Shown here: positions 53,169-62,150 of the stretch, piece by piece
Layout of the letters: each line of letters starts with the position of its first letter
How positions within the stretch are numbered: position 1 is the stretch's first letter
DNA from: Sporolactobacillus shoreae
GTDB taxonomy: Bacteria; Bacillota; Bacilli; Bacillales; Sporolactobacillaceae
DNA: 64,000 bases
Reading direction: 5' to 3'
Assembly (NCBI RefSeq): GCF_004684935.1
Contig: NZ_SRJD01000001.1
Location: 248,001 to 312,000, forward strand
Notes under the pieces: model-generated
Told to the model about the DNA's origin: nothing
Seen by the model: only the letters and a program-made list of their open reading frames with translations
Database searches by the model: none
Translations under genes and position numbers: made by a program

Positions 53169-53192
53169 ATTGTTACTTCATTTATTAACTGT

Positions 53193-53879
53193 CTACAACA
53201 CGAAAGAAGCAACTTCTTTCGCATGAAGATAGGTTGTATCAAATAATGTGACTGGGCTATCTTGTTGTTTGATGAGCAGAGGTATTTCAGTGCAGCCAAG
53301 AACGATACCTTCTGCACCTTGAGAAACGAGTTTATCAATGATCCTTAAACACTTATCTTTTGAAGATTGTGAACAAATACCCTTGCAAAGTTCATCGTAA
53401 ATCATATTGTGAACAACCAGACGATCATTTTCATCGGGAATAATCGTTGAAATACCGTGTTTTATCAAGCTATCTTTATAAAAACTCTGCTCCATTGTAA
53501 ATTTTGTGCCGAGTAAGCCGACTTTCGTTAATCCTTGTTTCTGAATGGCTTTGGCTGCCGCGTCCGCAATATGAATCAGCGGGACGGAAACGGCGGCTTG
53601 CACTTCCGGTGCCATTTTATGCATGGTGTTTGTGCAGATGACAAGAAGGTCCGCTCCCGCTTTTTCCAGTTTGATGGCCGCCTGGACCATGAGATCCGTT
53701 GCTTTTTCCCAGTCTCCTGCTTTTTGAAGAGTGGCAATCTCATCGAAATCAAAAGAATACATGAAGCATTTGGCGGAATGCAGACCACCCATTCTCTCTT
53801 GTACCATTGTATTTATATAGCGGTAGTAATCTACTGTTGACTCCCAGCTTAATCCGCCGATCAACCCAATTGTTTTCAT
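53193..53879 (-). CDS. Aspartate/glutamate racemase family protein
   Basis: 228-residue Asp/Glu racemase (YgeA/RacD type). The two catalytic cysteines are in VICTNTMHKMAPEV and VLGCTEIPLLI, and the N-terminal GLIGGLSWESTVDYYRYIN is typical. It interconverts L- and D-aspartate or a related amino acid without cofactor; substrate choice is not readable. ATG 53879 has AAAGGA 11 nt upstream. D-amino acids would serve peptidoglycan or, in spores, cortex and dormancy control, but the neighbours give no clue. Confidence 0.88.
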   Translation of the reverse strand: MKTIGLIGGLSWESTVDYYRYINTMVQERMGGLHSAKCFMYSFDFDEIATLQKAGDWEKATDLMVQAAIKLEKAGADLLVICTNTMHKMAPEVQAAVSVPLIHIADAAAKAIQKQGLTKVGLLGTKFTMEQSFYKDSLIKHGISTIIPDENDRLVVHNMIYDELCKGICSQSSKDKCLRIIDKLVSQGAEGIVLGCTEIPLLIKQQDSPVTLFDTTYLHAKEVASFVL

Positions 53880-54083
53880 AGAGACAATCGTCCTTTGTAT
53901 TTTTACTAAATACTAGCATGGTATACTGGCATTTAACAGGTCCAATTATTAAAAATTTCAATAATAATTAATCAGGTAATTGAGTGTGCCGTTTATCTGT
54001 GTCAATCGCAATTGAAAAAAGTCTGACACCACTGGCTAAGTAAATTTATGAGCAAATTTTCAGAGACGTTCTGAGTCGGGATG
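53880..54083. other. Intergenic stretch, nothing recognised
   Basis: AT-rich sequence between the racemase promoter side and the fabF terminator. No gene, repeat or clear regulatory element was recognised. Confidence 0.4.
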
Positions 54084-54122
54084 AAAAAAATAGGGGACTT
54101 ATGGCTTCATAAGGTCCTCTAT
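54084..54122 (-). terminator. fabF terminator
   Basis: ATAGGGGACTTATG (54090-54103) pairs with CATAAGGTCCTCTAT (54108-54122) with one bulge; on the minus strand six T residues follow (54089-54084). It is about 57 nt after the gene's stop. Confidence 0.85.
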
Positions 54123-54178
54123 CAAGATGGTTCTTCGTCTTGAAAGTTCATAAAAACAATTTGTGGTCACAGACTCAG

Positions 54179-55417
54179 TTATGATGAATATTTCTTCAAG
54201 ACAAGAACTGCATTATGTCCACCGAAACCGAAAGAGTTGGAGAGTCCAATCTTCAGTTCCTTTTTACGAGCGACATTCGCGGTATAGTCCAGATCACATG
54301 CAGGATCTGTCTTTTCTTGATTTATGGTCGGAGGAATGATGTTTTCCTGAAGGCTTTTGATCAGGGCAATGGCTTCCACACCCCCTGTTGCGCCAAGCAT
54401 ATGTCCGGTCATTGATTTGTTTGCCGTGATCGGAATGTCGTATGCTTTTTTACCAAACAAATGCTTAATGGCTGCAGTTTCGGACAAATCACCCGGTTTC
54501 GTACTCGTCGCATGTGCACTGATCACGTCGATTGTGTCAACTGATACTTCAGCATCGTCTATGGCTTTCTTCATCGCCAGGTATGCACCTTTTCCTTCGG
54601 GATCAGGAGCAACCATATTATAAGCATCTGAGCTGGCACCATAGCCAATCATCTCAGCATGAATGGATGCCTTTCTGTTTAAAGCGTGGGTCAAAGATTC
54701 CAGAATAATGATGCCTGCACCGTCAGCCATGACGAATCCATCTCTGCCTGCATCAAAGGGCCGGCTCGCTTCCTCTGGATGATCGTTTCTGGCGGATAGC
54801 GCGGTCGCATTCTCGAAACCTGCTAATGAAAGTTCTGTAACTGCAGCTTCTGTTCCGCCGGCAAACATGACATCCGTTTCACCGTCTTGAATGAGTTTAT
54901 ATGCTTCACCAATCGATGTATTGCCAATCGCGCAGGCGGTTACGGGTGACATCGAGGGACCCAATGCCTGCCATTTGATACTGATTTCGGCAGCCGCCAT
55001 ATTTGCGATCATCGTTGGCACCAGCAACGGACTGACTCTCCGTGGGCCACGTTCTCGCAGCTTTTCGGCATTGCTCAGCAAGGTTTGAATGCCACCAATA
55101 CCCGAACCCACGTATACACCCATCCGATCAGGTTTAACCATACCAGAATCAAGCCGAGCATCATTCCAGGCTTGTGCAGCTGCTGCCAGTGCATAATGGC
55201 AGAAGGGGTCGAGTCTTCTTGCGTCTTTTTTCCCAATTAATTTTGCTGCATCAAAATTCCTTACAAGGCCGGCGATTTTCGTTTTATAGAGCTCTGTATT
55301 GAATGTATCTATTTTGCGAATACCTGATTTTCCGGTGACTAAATGATTCCAGAATGTTTCTACATCGTTTCCTATTGGAGAAATGACTCCCATCCCAGTA
55401 ACGACAACTCTTTCCAA
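54179..55417 (-). CDS. fabF: Beta-ketoacyl-ACP synthase II
   Basis: 412-residue condensing enzyme of type II fatty acid synthesis (thiolase fold). The Cys-His-His triad is present: Cys162 in PVTACAIGNTSIGEAY, the first histidine in ISAHATST and the second in NKSMTGHMLGATG. The residues after the cysteine (AIGNTS) differ from the usual A[TS]GTNA pattern. It starts at TTG 55417 with AAGGGGGAG. It stands alone: no fabH, acpP or fabD is adjacent, so it is either an extra FabF paralogue or the only copy moved away from the fab cluster. A long-chain ketoacyl synthase role is inferred. Confidence 0.9.
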   Translation of the reverse strand: MERVVVTGMGVISPIGNDVETFWNHLVTGKSGIRKIDTFNTELYKTKIAGLVRNFDAAKLIGKKDARRLDPFCHYALAAAAQAWNDARLDSGMVKPDRMGVYVGSGIGGIQTLLSNAEKLRERGPRRVSPLLVPTMIANMAAAEISIKWQALGPSMSPVTACAIGNTSIGEAYKLIQDGETDVMFAGGTEAAVTELSLAGFENATALSARNDHPEEASRPFDAGRDGFVMADGAGIIILESLTHALNRKASIHAEMIGYGASSDAYNMVAPDPEGKGAYLAMKKAIDDAEVSVDTIDVISAHATSTKPGDLSETAAIKHLFGKKAYDIPITANKSMTGHMLGATGGVEAIALIKSLQENIIPPTINQEKTDPACDLDYTANVARKKELKIGLSNSFGFGGHNAVLVLKKYSS

Positions 55418-55480
55418 TCCCAGCTCCCCCTTAAACTAATTGATGATCTTCCATTTTATTTTTACTCCAAAGTTATCCTA

Positions 55481-55509
55481 TTACAAGTTGTCTTTTATAC
55501 TGGTATAAT
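55481..55509 (+). promoter_or_regulatory. Promoter for the MmyB-like regulator
   Basis: TTACAA (55481-55486), a 17-nt spacer and perfect TATAAT (55504-55509) with an extended TGG before it, 34 nt before the gene. Confidence 0.65.
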
Positions 55510-55543
55510 TGATAACAGAATAAGATGCAGTGAGGGATGAAAC

Positions 55544-56377
55544 ATGAGTGACAAAGTAAGACATGAAGCTCTTTCAAGTTTTTTAAAAAAGAAACGTGCT
55601 TTAATTTCACCCCAGTCTGCAGGTTTCCCAATAGGAGTCAGGCGCAGAACACCAGGACTCAGGCGGGAAGAAGTCGCTCAATTAGCAAACGTTAGTACCA
55701 CCTGGTATACCTGGCTGGAACAGGGAAGGGATATCAAGGTTTCATCGATCGTATTGGACAGTGTTTCTTCCGCTTTACAACTGACTGAAGACGAGCGGAC
55801 ATATCTTTACAATCTGGCACTTGATGTAAATGCAAAACTCTTACCAAAAAAGACGATACAAACAAAGATAAACCCATCTTTGAAGACGATATTAAAAGCA
55901 CTGAACTATTGTCCGGCTGTCGTTACTGACCGCTATTGTCAGATTGTCGGCTGGAATGCTGCGGCTGCCTATGTTTTTCTTGATTTTGAGCAGATTCCGA
56001 TTGATCAGCGCAATCTGATTCGCCTGCTGTTTACTCGAAAGGAACTGAAATCCCTTGCTGTCAATTGGGGACACTTTGTCAGAGGATTCCTTGCTATCTT
56101 CCGTGTCTATTATGGGCGGTATGTAGAAGATGAATGGTATAAACAGTTTATTGATCATATGAGCCTGCTGCACCCTGAATTTCAGCCGCTTTGGCAGCAG
56201 AGTGAGGTCAATACCGCTCCTGATGTACTCATTGAATTCAGGCATTCAAAAGCCGGTAAAATGGAATTTAATCTAACATCCCTTGAGGTACAGGGAAACG
56301 CTGATTTGCGTCTCAGTATTTATACACCAGTGCCAGAAACGTCAACAGAGAAAAAGCTAAGAGAATTTGTGCACTAA
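55544..56377 (+). CDS. MmyB-like XRE-family regulator
   Basis: 277-residue regulator: an N-terminal XRE helix-turn-helix (SFLKKKRALISPQSAGFPIG, RRTPGLRREEVAQLANVSTTW, WLEQGRDIKVSSIVLDSV) and a C-terminal ligand-binding domain of the MmyB type (from ~115), which in its family has a PAS-like fold that binds a fatty-acid-like ligand. The position divergent to fabF and upstream of oxidoreductase genes is compatible with lipid-related control, but direct evidence is lacking. ATG 55544 has GAGGGATG upstream. Confidence 0.85.
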   Translation: MSDKVRHEALSSFLKKKRALISPQSAGFPIGVRRRTPGLRREEVAQLANVSTTWYTWLEQGRDIKVSSIVLDSVSSALQLTEDERTYLYNLALDVNAKLLPKKTIQTKINPSLKTILKALNYCPAVVTDRYCQIVGWNAAAAYVFLDFEQIPIDQRNLIRLLFTRKELKSLAVNWGHFVRGFLAIFRVYYGRYVEDEWYKQFIDHMSLLHPEFQPLWQQSEVNTAPDVLIEFRHSKAGKMEFNLTSLEVQGNADLRLSIYTPVPETSTEKKLREFVH

Positions 56378-56459
56378 TTACATGGCTTCATTTGCTTGCC
56401 TATCTTGGATTTCCTATTTGAACTCTTTTGAATCGATCAGATAGCAAATTTTATATGCC

Positions 56460-56495
56460 AAAAAAGGCATCACCTGATTAATAGGCGATGCCTTT
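56460..56495. terminator. Bidirectional terminator
   Basis: AAAGGCATCACCT (56463-56475) pairs with AGGCGATGCCTTT (56482-56494) with a single A-C mismatch; A-rich flank on the left gives a U-run to the minus-strand transcript. Confidence 0.78.
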
Positions 56496-56502
56496 CTAAG
56501 TA

Positions 56503-57135
56503 TTAACCTTTGGCCTGTTCTAACAGTTGGACCAGTTTTTCACGGTTAACTCTGGCGCAATAGGCAGGGGTTCCATTTTCAAACCTGAAACCCTCGTGAA
56601 GCGTTCCGGCGTCATAAACATCAAAGCCAATGGACTGAATCAGATCTATAACCGTCCTTTTTGCAGCCGCATCATCTCCGGCAATTGGGAGTGTACGGCG
56701 CTGTGGATCGTCCTCAGGCCAGGCAGTTGTCTCAATGTCCGCTGCATAAATGGAGTTAAATGCCTTGACCACGTGAGATTGGGGCAGGTGCTTTGCAGTC
56801 AATTCACTGGTTGTCGTCGAACCGTTGTCCAGTTCCTGAATGTGACCGTCCCGCTGCGGGTAATAATTCATCGTATCAATCACCGTTTTTCCGACAAGTG
56901 GCTCGACCGGAACTTTTGGAAGAGCAAACAGTGGTACCGTGACCACTACGATTTCACCTTCACGCGCTGCCTCTTCTGCCGTAGTTGCCGTTGCCTGAGG
57001 GCCGAGTTCCTCAACCAAGTCTGATAAGGTTTCCGGACCGCGCGAATTTGACATCACGACTGAATGGCCAGCGCGAATCACACATTTTGCTACTGTTTTA
57101 CCAATATTACCACTGCCAATAAAACCAATTTTCAT
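56503..57135 (-). CDS. NADP oxidoreductase, F420-dependent-like (Fno family)
   Basis: 210-residue Rossmann protein. The dinucleotide loop GFIGSGNIGKTVAKC is N-terminal, with SNSRGPETL after strand 2, and the AFNSIYA and ELTAKHLPQSHVVKAF segments are typical of F420H2:NADP oxidoreductase-like proteins in non-methanogens. Bacilli do not normally make F420, so a different reducing substrate is probable. It is 18 nt downstream of the aldo/keto reductase on the same strand. Confidence 0.82.
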   Translation of the reverse strand: MKIGFIGSGNIGKTVAKCVIRAGHSVVMSNSRGPETLSDLVEELGPQATATTAEEAAREGEIVVVTVPLFALPKVPVEPLVGKTVIDTMNYYPQRDGHIQELDNGSTTTSELTAKHLPQSHVVKAFNSIYAADIETTAWPEDDPQRRTLPIAGDDAAAKRTVIDLIQSIGFDVYDAGTLHEGFRFENGTPAYCARVNREKLVQLLEQAKG

Positions 57136-57153
57136 TTTTACACTCTTCTCTTA

Positions 57154-57993
57154 TTAAAATTCTTCATATCTTGCAGGGTCCTGATCAAAGGTTCGGCCAT
57201 CCGGTCGGCTCAGCGAGGCAATGGTCTGCATCTCGCTTTCACTCAACTCAAAATCAAACACAAACAGATTCTCTGCCTGTCGCTTTGGAGAAGAAGATTT
57301 CGGCAAGGGAAGTGCCCCAAGCTGAAAATGCCAGCGCAAAATAATTTGTGGAATCGATTTATGATGATTTTCAGCAATCTTCAGGATTGCTTGATCCTGT
57401 AATAAGTTATTGGCCCGCCCTAGTGGACTCCATGATTCGGTTAATATTCCATGCTCCTGGTCCCATGCGCGCTGTTTCTCTTGAGAAAAATAAGGATGCA
57501 GTTCAACCTGGTTCACACTCGGTGTTACACCAGTTTCATCAATAATTCGTTCCAAGTGTTCCGGCAAAAAGTTGCAGACACCGATGGATCGGATCAGGCC
57601 CCATTTTTTTGCATCAATGAGTGCTTTCCACGCTTCAACATACAGATCCTTGCTCGGGTTTGGCCAGTGAATCAAATACAGGTCATAATAATCAAGCCCG
57701 GCGCGATAAAGGGATTCCTGAATCGTCGTCAGCGCTTCATCATAGGAGTGGTGCCTGCCAGGCAGTTTTGACGTAATTCGAAGCTGTTCCCGCGGCACGG
57801 AACTCCTGCGAATGGCTTCGCCAAGCGCACCCTCATTCTCGTAATTAAACGCAGAATCAAGCAAACGATACCCCGTATCAATGGCGCTCACGATTGAGTT
57901 GACCCCGGCAGCACCGTTCAGCTTATAAGTTCCAAAGCCTATGGCCGGAAGTGTCAATCCGTCATTGAGTGTAATTTCAGGTATTGCAGTCAC
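57154..57993 (-). CDS. Aldo/keto reductase (2,5-diketogluconate-reductase-like)
   Basis: 279-residue AKR of the DkgA-type group. The catalytic residues are in LLDSAFNYENE (Asp; Tyr of NYENE), ITSKLPGRH (Lys) and YLIHWPNP (His). The usual start with an Asp-Gly substrate strand (LNDGLTLPAIGFGTYKLNG) is present. GTG 57993 is chosen, since the SD AAAGGAG (58008-58003 region) fits it; the frame is open to 58032. It lies 95 nt downstream of the giant membrane protein and 18 nt upstream of the Fno-like gene, so the three may form a transcript. Confidence 0.87.
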   Translation of the reverse strand: MTAIPEITLNDGLTLPAIGFGTYKLNGAAGVNSIVSAIDTGYRLLDSAFNYENEGALGEAIRRSSVPREQLRITSKLPGRHHSYDEALTTIQESLYRAGLDYYDLYLIHWPNPSKDLYVEAWKALIDAKKWGLIRSIGVCNFLPEHLERIIDETGVTPSVNQVELHPYFSQEKQRAWDQEHGILTESWSPLGRANNLLQDQAILKIAENHHKSIPQIILRWHFQLGALPLPKSSSPKRQAENLFVFDFELSESEMQTIASLSRPDGRTFDQDPARYEEF

Positions 57994-58088
57994 AGTGATC
58001 ACTCTCCTTTTTATGCATCCCAAGTTTAGCATTACAGATTAGCGGTGTCGAAGAAAATGGCTCTGATTGGTATTTTCATATTTTCCAG

Positions 58089-61000
58089 TCAGTGCCAGGA
58101 ACTTAGATAGCTTTTTAATCTCTGCAGAAACGTTGTTCTGGGCGGCCGTCCCTGTCTCTGGCGCCTGATTTTGTCCTGCCGGTTCCACTCCACACCGCTT
58201 GCCAATGTAATCAGTGCAAACCCTCCAATGACAAGGTAAAACCACCAGGGCAATTCGATCCAGATATGCCGCCTGTTATAGAGCAGACTGATCAGCAGCG
58301 CAACAATACCGACAAAAAAGTAAGCTTTATATTTTAAGAGAAATCCGATGATCGTCCCTACCAGTGCCACAATAGCGAAAGTGAGTAATGTCCATGTGCC
58401 TCCGGTAAAAAGGGCGAGCAACATTAAGCGCAGATAGACAAGGCCTGCCGCCGACCATTCAATCCACGGCATTTTTTCAATGATGTTCCATAACCTGCGG
58501 CTGGATACCGAAATAATTAAAAGCAATAGAGCGAGAAAGAGTACATTGTTAATAAATGATGGAAATGGGCTTTTTTCAAGTGCAATGGCCGCGGGCCAAA
58601 GCAGAAGAATAAGGGCTCCGTTCAGCCATAACTTACTTTCAAGAGCACTTGTACTTCGACGTGAAATTAATAAGCAATAAGTAACAGACAGGCATGCTGC
58701 AGACAACTTGCCAAGGAAAAGAGCATGATTCGCCATAAAACCATAAAAGGCGAGCAAATAAATGAATGATGTGATCAGCTCATAATTAATCGAGAACGGT
58801 ATGGTTTTCTTCTGAATCTGAAAAACAGAGGTCCGCTGCCAGAGCGACAGTAGGAGTAACGAAACAGAAGCAAACAGAAAAGCTGTTGTTTTCCATACAA
58901 AAGTGGCGGTATCGAAATTTCCCCAGAGCAAAAGCGACAGGAACACCATAGGTAGGAAAACCCAGTCTTTATAGCGATACAAATACATAAAAATCAGCAG
59001 CAAAATGACTGCGGTGACTCCGATCAGTGTATCGAGAATGAATGCAGCATGCCATGATGTATTGACCGCTGCCAGAGCGGAAAGGGAAAGAGTAACCAGA
59101 ATGAACAGATGCAGGATTCTCCTCCATTCTTTGAATAGAAACCAAACGATGAGTTCAACGGCTGCAGTGAGCGCTAAGGCATCAATCAGTATATCCGTCA
59201 GCTGCAGCTGGTACAGAATACGCAGCCACCAGAGAAAAATCAATGAGAATACGAGATGGCTGAAAATATATTTTTGATGGATTTTTATTGATTTCCAGGC
59301 AAACCACGTAAAACCGGCAACCGGGATGATCATCCAATAAAATTGATCACTGAATGTGGTGATGACAGACAAACCAAGAAAAATCATTGCCGGACCAAAG
59401 GCCGTTTTTCGTCCTGCCTGATTGGTTCTAAGAATAAACAAGAAGATGATTAATGCGGTAAGTGGAACACAGTGCCAGAAACTAATCGTTGTTATAAACC
59501 AATAGCTTCGTATATTTTCTAAAAAACCTAAAATGAGTAGGGATGAATAATAGCCGGATATGCTGCGAAATATGGAATTCTTTGTTTTAAAAGTATAATA
59601 AATGTAAGAAGCGGCCGAGATAGCTGAGACAACAGGGAAAGCGGGTTCGGCCATAAAGCTGATCCATGTAAGGGTAATAACAGGCAGCATAAGCGTGTGT
59701 GCGAGCCAGTAGTAAACTGCGTAAGGGATTGGCGTCTTTTTTTGCTTGAGAAGAATACTTACAGCCGCGGATCCTAAAGCTAAGGCCTCGATAAAAAGAA
59801 TGATCCAGGTATCGGAGATTCCATGAAATTCAAGCAGCCAGGCCAGGTAAAGCAAAGCTGCTCCTGTGAACACTCCATGAAAAATCTGCCATAAAGCTTT
59901 AGCTTTTTGTGCACTGGTCGTAAAAATAACGGACAGAGCCGATCCGAAACACAGAATAATAAATGCGGGGACATTGGGATGATCCATTATGGATATGAGA
60001 TCAAGAAGACCTATGGCGTAAAAGCTTCCGCTCGTATAAAGTATCGTTGAATGATATGAACGGTATTCTGTACGCTGAATCACAATTCTGTAGATCAACA
60101 GAGCCACACTGACCAAGACGAGCTGAACATAAGTCGGCCAAGTCTCCGGAAATAACACAATCAGTACAATCCCAAGCCACGCCGGGTTAGAATGTCCTGC
60201 CCATTTCCTGACTATCCCGGTTTTCAGACCGCAGGTCAAAAGCAGAATGACCCAGGCTGCTGCGCCCCACAGCGCCCACTCCCCGTTTGTAATCAGATTG
60301 AAGGAAGAGAACAGGCTGATAAAAAAGACACCTCCTGTCAATATAGGGAGTGATACCCGATATTTTTCTGAAAGATGAGCCCCCTGTTTCGACAGATATA
60401 ATGAAGTGTAGAGGAGCAGACTGATCAGCATCAGGGTGCGTAACTGGGCAGTCAGAGAAAATCCATAAATGATATATGCATTGACTTCAATCAAGTAAAA
60501 GTTAAGGATGGCCATATAAGGAAACCATGGTTCACGATGTTTTTTTGCCAGATCGATTAAGAGGACATCTATGACCGACAAGGATAAGAGTGAGATTCCG
60601 AACGAATTACCTGGAAAATAAGCTAACGGGTTTATAAGTGTGTTATAGGCCGTAATAATAAGCGTCCAGAAACAGAGGGAAGCCACATTGAAATTTGTGT
60701 AGATGCGTTTCCATGTTGTACTGGAGATTCGCTGCATCACGATTTCTCCAAAGAGAGTATACAAGATCAAGAGGATCGTCCACAAACTTACTCTTTCAGC
60801 ATAATCATTGGCAAAAAAAGTTGCCTGCAGAAACCCTAATACATAAAAAAACAAATATCCCGCATGATAGCCTCTCGACAACTTTTTAAAAATACACCAT
60901 GAAAAGGCACCTGACAAAATGAGGGTGACCGTGATGTAACTGATGCCTGATTGCCAGAATATCAGGGCCAAAAGGGCATTCATGCCAATGATGCACTGGG

Positions 61001-61868
61001 TGAGTATCTTTTCATTTTTTGGAGAAAATTCGAAAAACTTTGAGCGGCGCGCTGCCAGCCAGAATTGAAGCACTGCGAGCCATACCATTCCTGCCAGATT
61101 GATCAGTATCAACCAGGCGGTCAGCTGATGTGTAACAAAGTAGGCAGCAAAGCACAGGGCACCATAAACAGATAACAAAGAAAGACCCTCAAAAATGCGT
61201 GAAACATACCGTTTAGCGATCCATCTATAGATGAGTACAAACAGGGACGAAGCAATAAAACCAAGCAATGAAGCGCCATAACCATTAAGTGACAAATAGC
61301 TGCCTAATAACTGATAGTAAGAGGCGCAGACAACGACTATAGGAAGGAACAGTGCAGAAAGTGTTGTGAAAGCGAATGCAGTTTGGCGTATGTTGAGCTT
61401 TCTCGCAATGTAACTCATGATCAAGAAAAGAATTGAAACGGAAAGGATGCTCATCATTTTAACAAAAGCATTCATGCTGCCCCAATTGGTCGTGGCCAGA
61501 ATCAATCCACCAAGCAAGAGAAATGACACGCCGAGAATCAGGATCAGTGTCAGATTTCTTTCACGGATCTGCTCTTTTGTCAGTGGTGTTCTGACCGGAA
61601 GTTTTCTTTTGGTGGGATTAAAATTGGTCCCTGTCTGTCCGTTTGACTGAGCCGCATTGTCAGCAGTTTTTAAAGCAGCGGAAACGGGCTCCAATTTACC
61701 ACCGCTTCCAGGTGTGGCAATTTCAGCTTGGAGATTTTTCAGGTTCGTGTCGTATTTTTCATAGGCTCTCCGGATCATTTCCTCGTCATGACTCGTAATA
61801 TAACCCTTTTTTAGCAGCGTTTTCAGTTCGATTAAAAAAATTTGTTTGCGTTTTTCCCGCTCATCCAC
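58089..61868 (-). CDS. Giant polytopic membrane protein
   Basis: 1259-residue protein from GTG 61868 (SD GGAGG). The first ~45 residues are helical and basic/acidic (KRKQIFLIELKTLLKKGYIT), followed by a flexible linker rich in small residues (~46-95), then an almost unbroken series of more than thirty hydrophobic helices to the end, with short polar loops. The first helix pair (LILILGVSFLLLGGLILATTNWGS) recalls DUF2157-type membrane proteins, and internal helices look repetitive. No catalytic or transport motif is recognised. The C-terminal tail is basic (WNRQDKIRRQRQGRPPRTTF). It reads divergently to miaA. Confidence 0.7.
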   Translation of the reverse strand: MDEREKRKQIFLIELKTLLKKGYITSHDEEMIRRAYEKYDTNLKNLQAEIATPGSGGKLEPVSAALKTADNAAQSNGQTGTNFNPTKRKLPVRTPLTKEQIRERNLTLILILGVSFLLLGGLILATTNWGSMNAFVKMMSILSVSILFLIMSYIARKLNIRQTAFAFTTLSALFLPIVVVCASYYQLLGSYLSLNGYGASLLGFIASSLFVLIYRWIAKRYVSRIFEGLSLLSVYGALCFAAYFVTHQLTAWLILINLAGMVWLAVLQFWLAARRSKFFEFSPKNEKILTQCIIGMNALLALIFWQSGISYITVTLILSGAFSWCIFKKLSRGYHAGYLFFYVLGFLQATFFANDYAERVSLWTILLILYTLFGEIVMQRISSTTWKRIYTNFNVASLCFWTLIITAYNTLINPLAYFPGNSFGISLLSLSVIDVLLIDLAKKHREPWFPYMAILNFYLIEVNAYIIYGFSLTAQLRTLMLISLLLYTSLYLSKQGAHLSEKYRVSLPILTGGVFFISLFSSFNLITNGEWALWGAAAWVILLLTCGLKTGIVRKWAGHSNPAWLGIVLIVLFPETWPTYVQLVLVSVALLIYRIVIQRTEYRSYHSTILYTSGSFYAIGLLDLISIMDHPNVPAFIILCFGSALSVIFTTSAQKAKALWQIFHGVFTGAALLYLAWLLEFHGISDTWIILFIEALALGSAAVSILLKQKKTPIPYAVYYWLAHTLMLPVITLTWISFMAEPAFPVVSAISAASYIYYTFKTKNSIFRSISGYYSSLLILGFLENIRSYWFITTISFWHCVPLTALIIFLFILRTNQAGRKTAFGPAMIFLGLSVITTFSDQFYWMIIPVAGFTWFAWKSIKIHQKYIFSHLVFSLIFLWWLRILYQLQLTDILIDALALTAAVELIVWFLFKEWRRILHLFILVTLSLSALAAVNTSWHAAFILDTLIGVTAVILLLIFMYLYRYKDWVFLPMVFLSLLLWGNFDTATFVWKTTAFLFASVSLLLLSLWQRTSVFQIQKKTIPFSINYELITSFIYLLAFYGFMANHALFLGKLSAACLSVTYCLLISRRSTSALESKLWLNGALILLLWPAAIALEKSPFPSFINNVLFLALLLLIISVSSRRLWNIIEKMPWIEWSAAGLVYLRLMLLALFTGGTWTLLTFAIVALVGTIIGFLLKYKAYFFVGIVALLISLLYNRRHIWIELPWWFYLVIGGFALITLASGVEWNRQDKIRRQRQGRPPRTTFLQRLKSYLSSWH

Positions 61869-62086
61869 ACTCGTCCGCCTCCATTTGAAGGATGCTATTC
61901 AGTTCTGTTTGAGTCACTTAAAAAGCACTCTTCCCTAAGTATCTTTCTTCAACAATGTAGCGTCAATTATTTTCATCATAAATTAAGAAAACACTTTCAA
62001 TGGTGCTTTCTTTTCTGATCAGTATTGTGCGCAAGGACATCGTGTTTGGCAGATCTTATGGTTTCTTCAAGAAAAGAAACGTCCTG
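61869..62086. other. Divergent intergenic region, giant membrane gene / miaA
   Basis: About 220 nt without a supported frame. The plus-strand miaA promoter lies just downstream. No clear minus-strand promoter was identified. Confidence 0.4.
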
Positions 62087-62095
62087 TGCTATACT
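62087..62095 (+). promoter_or_regulatory. Extended -10 promoter for miaA
   Basis: TGCTATACT, with TTCAAG (-35-like) 18 nt upstream of TATACT; 55 nt before miaA. Confidence 0.5.
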
Positions 62096-62150
62096 GGGTA
62101 TAAACATTCTATCGCAAGGAAATCATTGATTATTAGGAGTTTATGACTTT

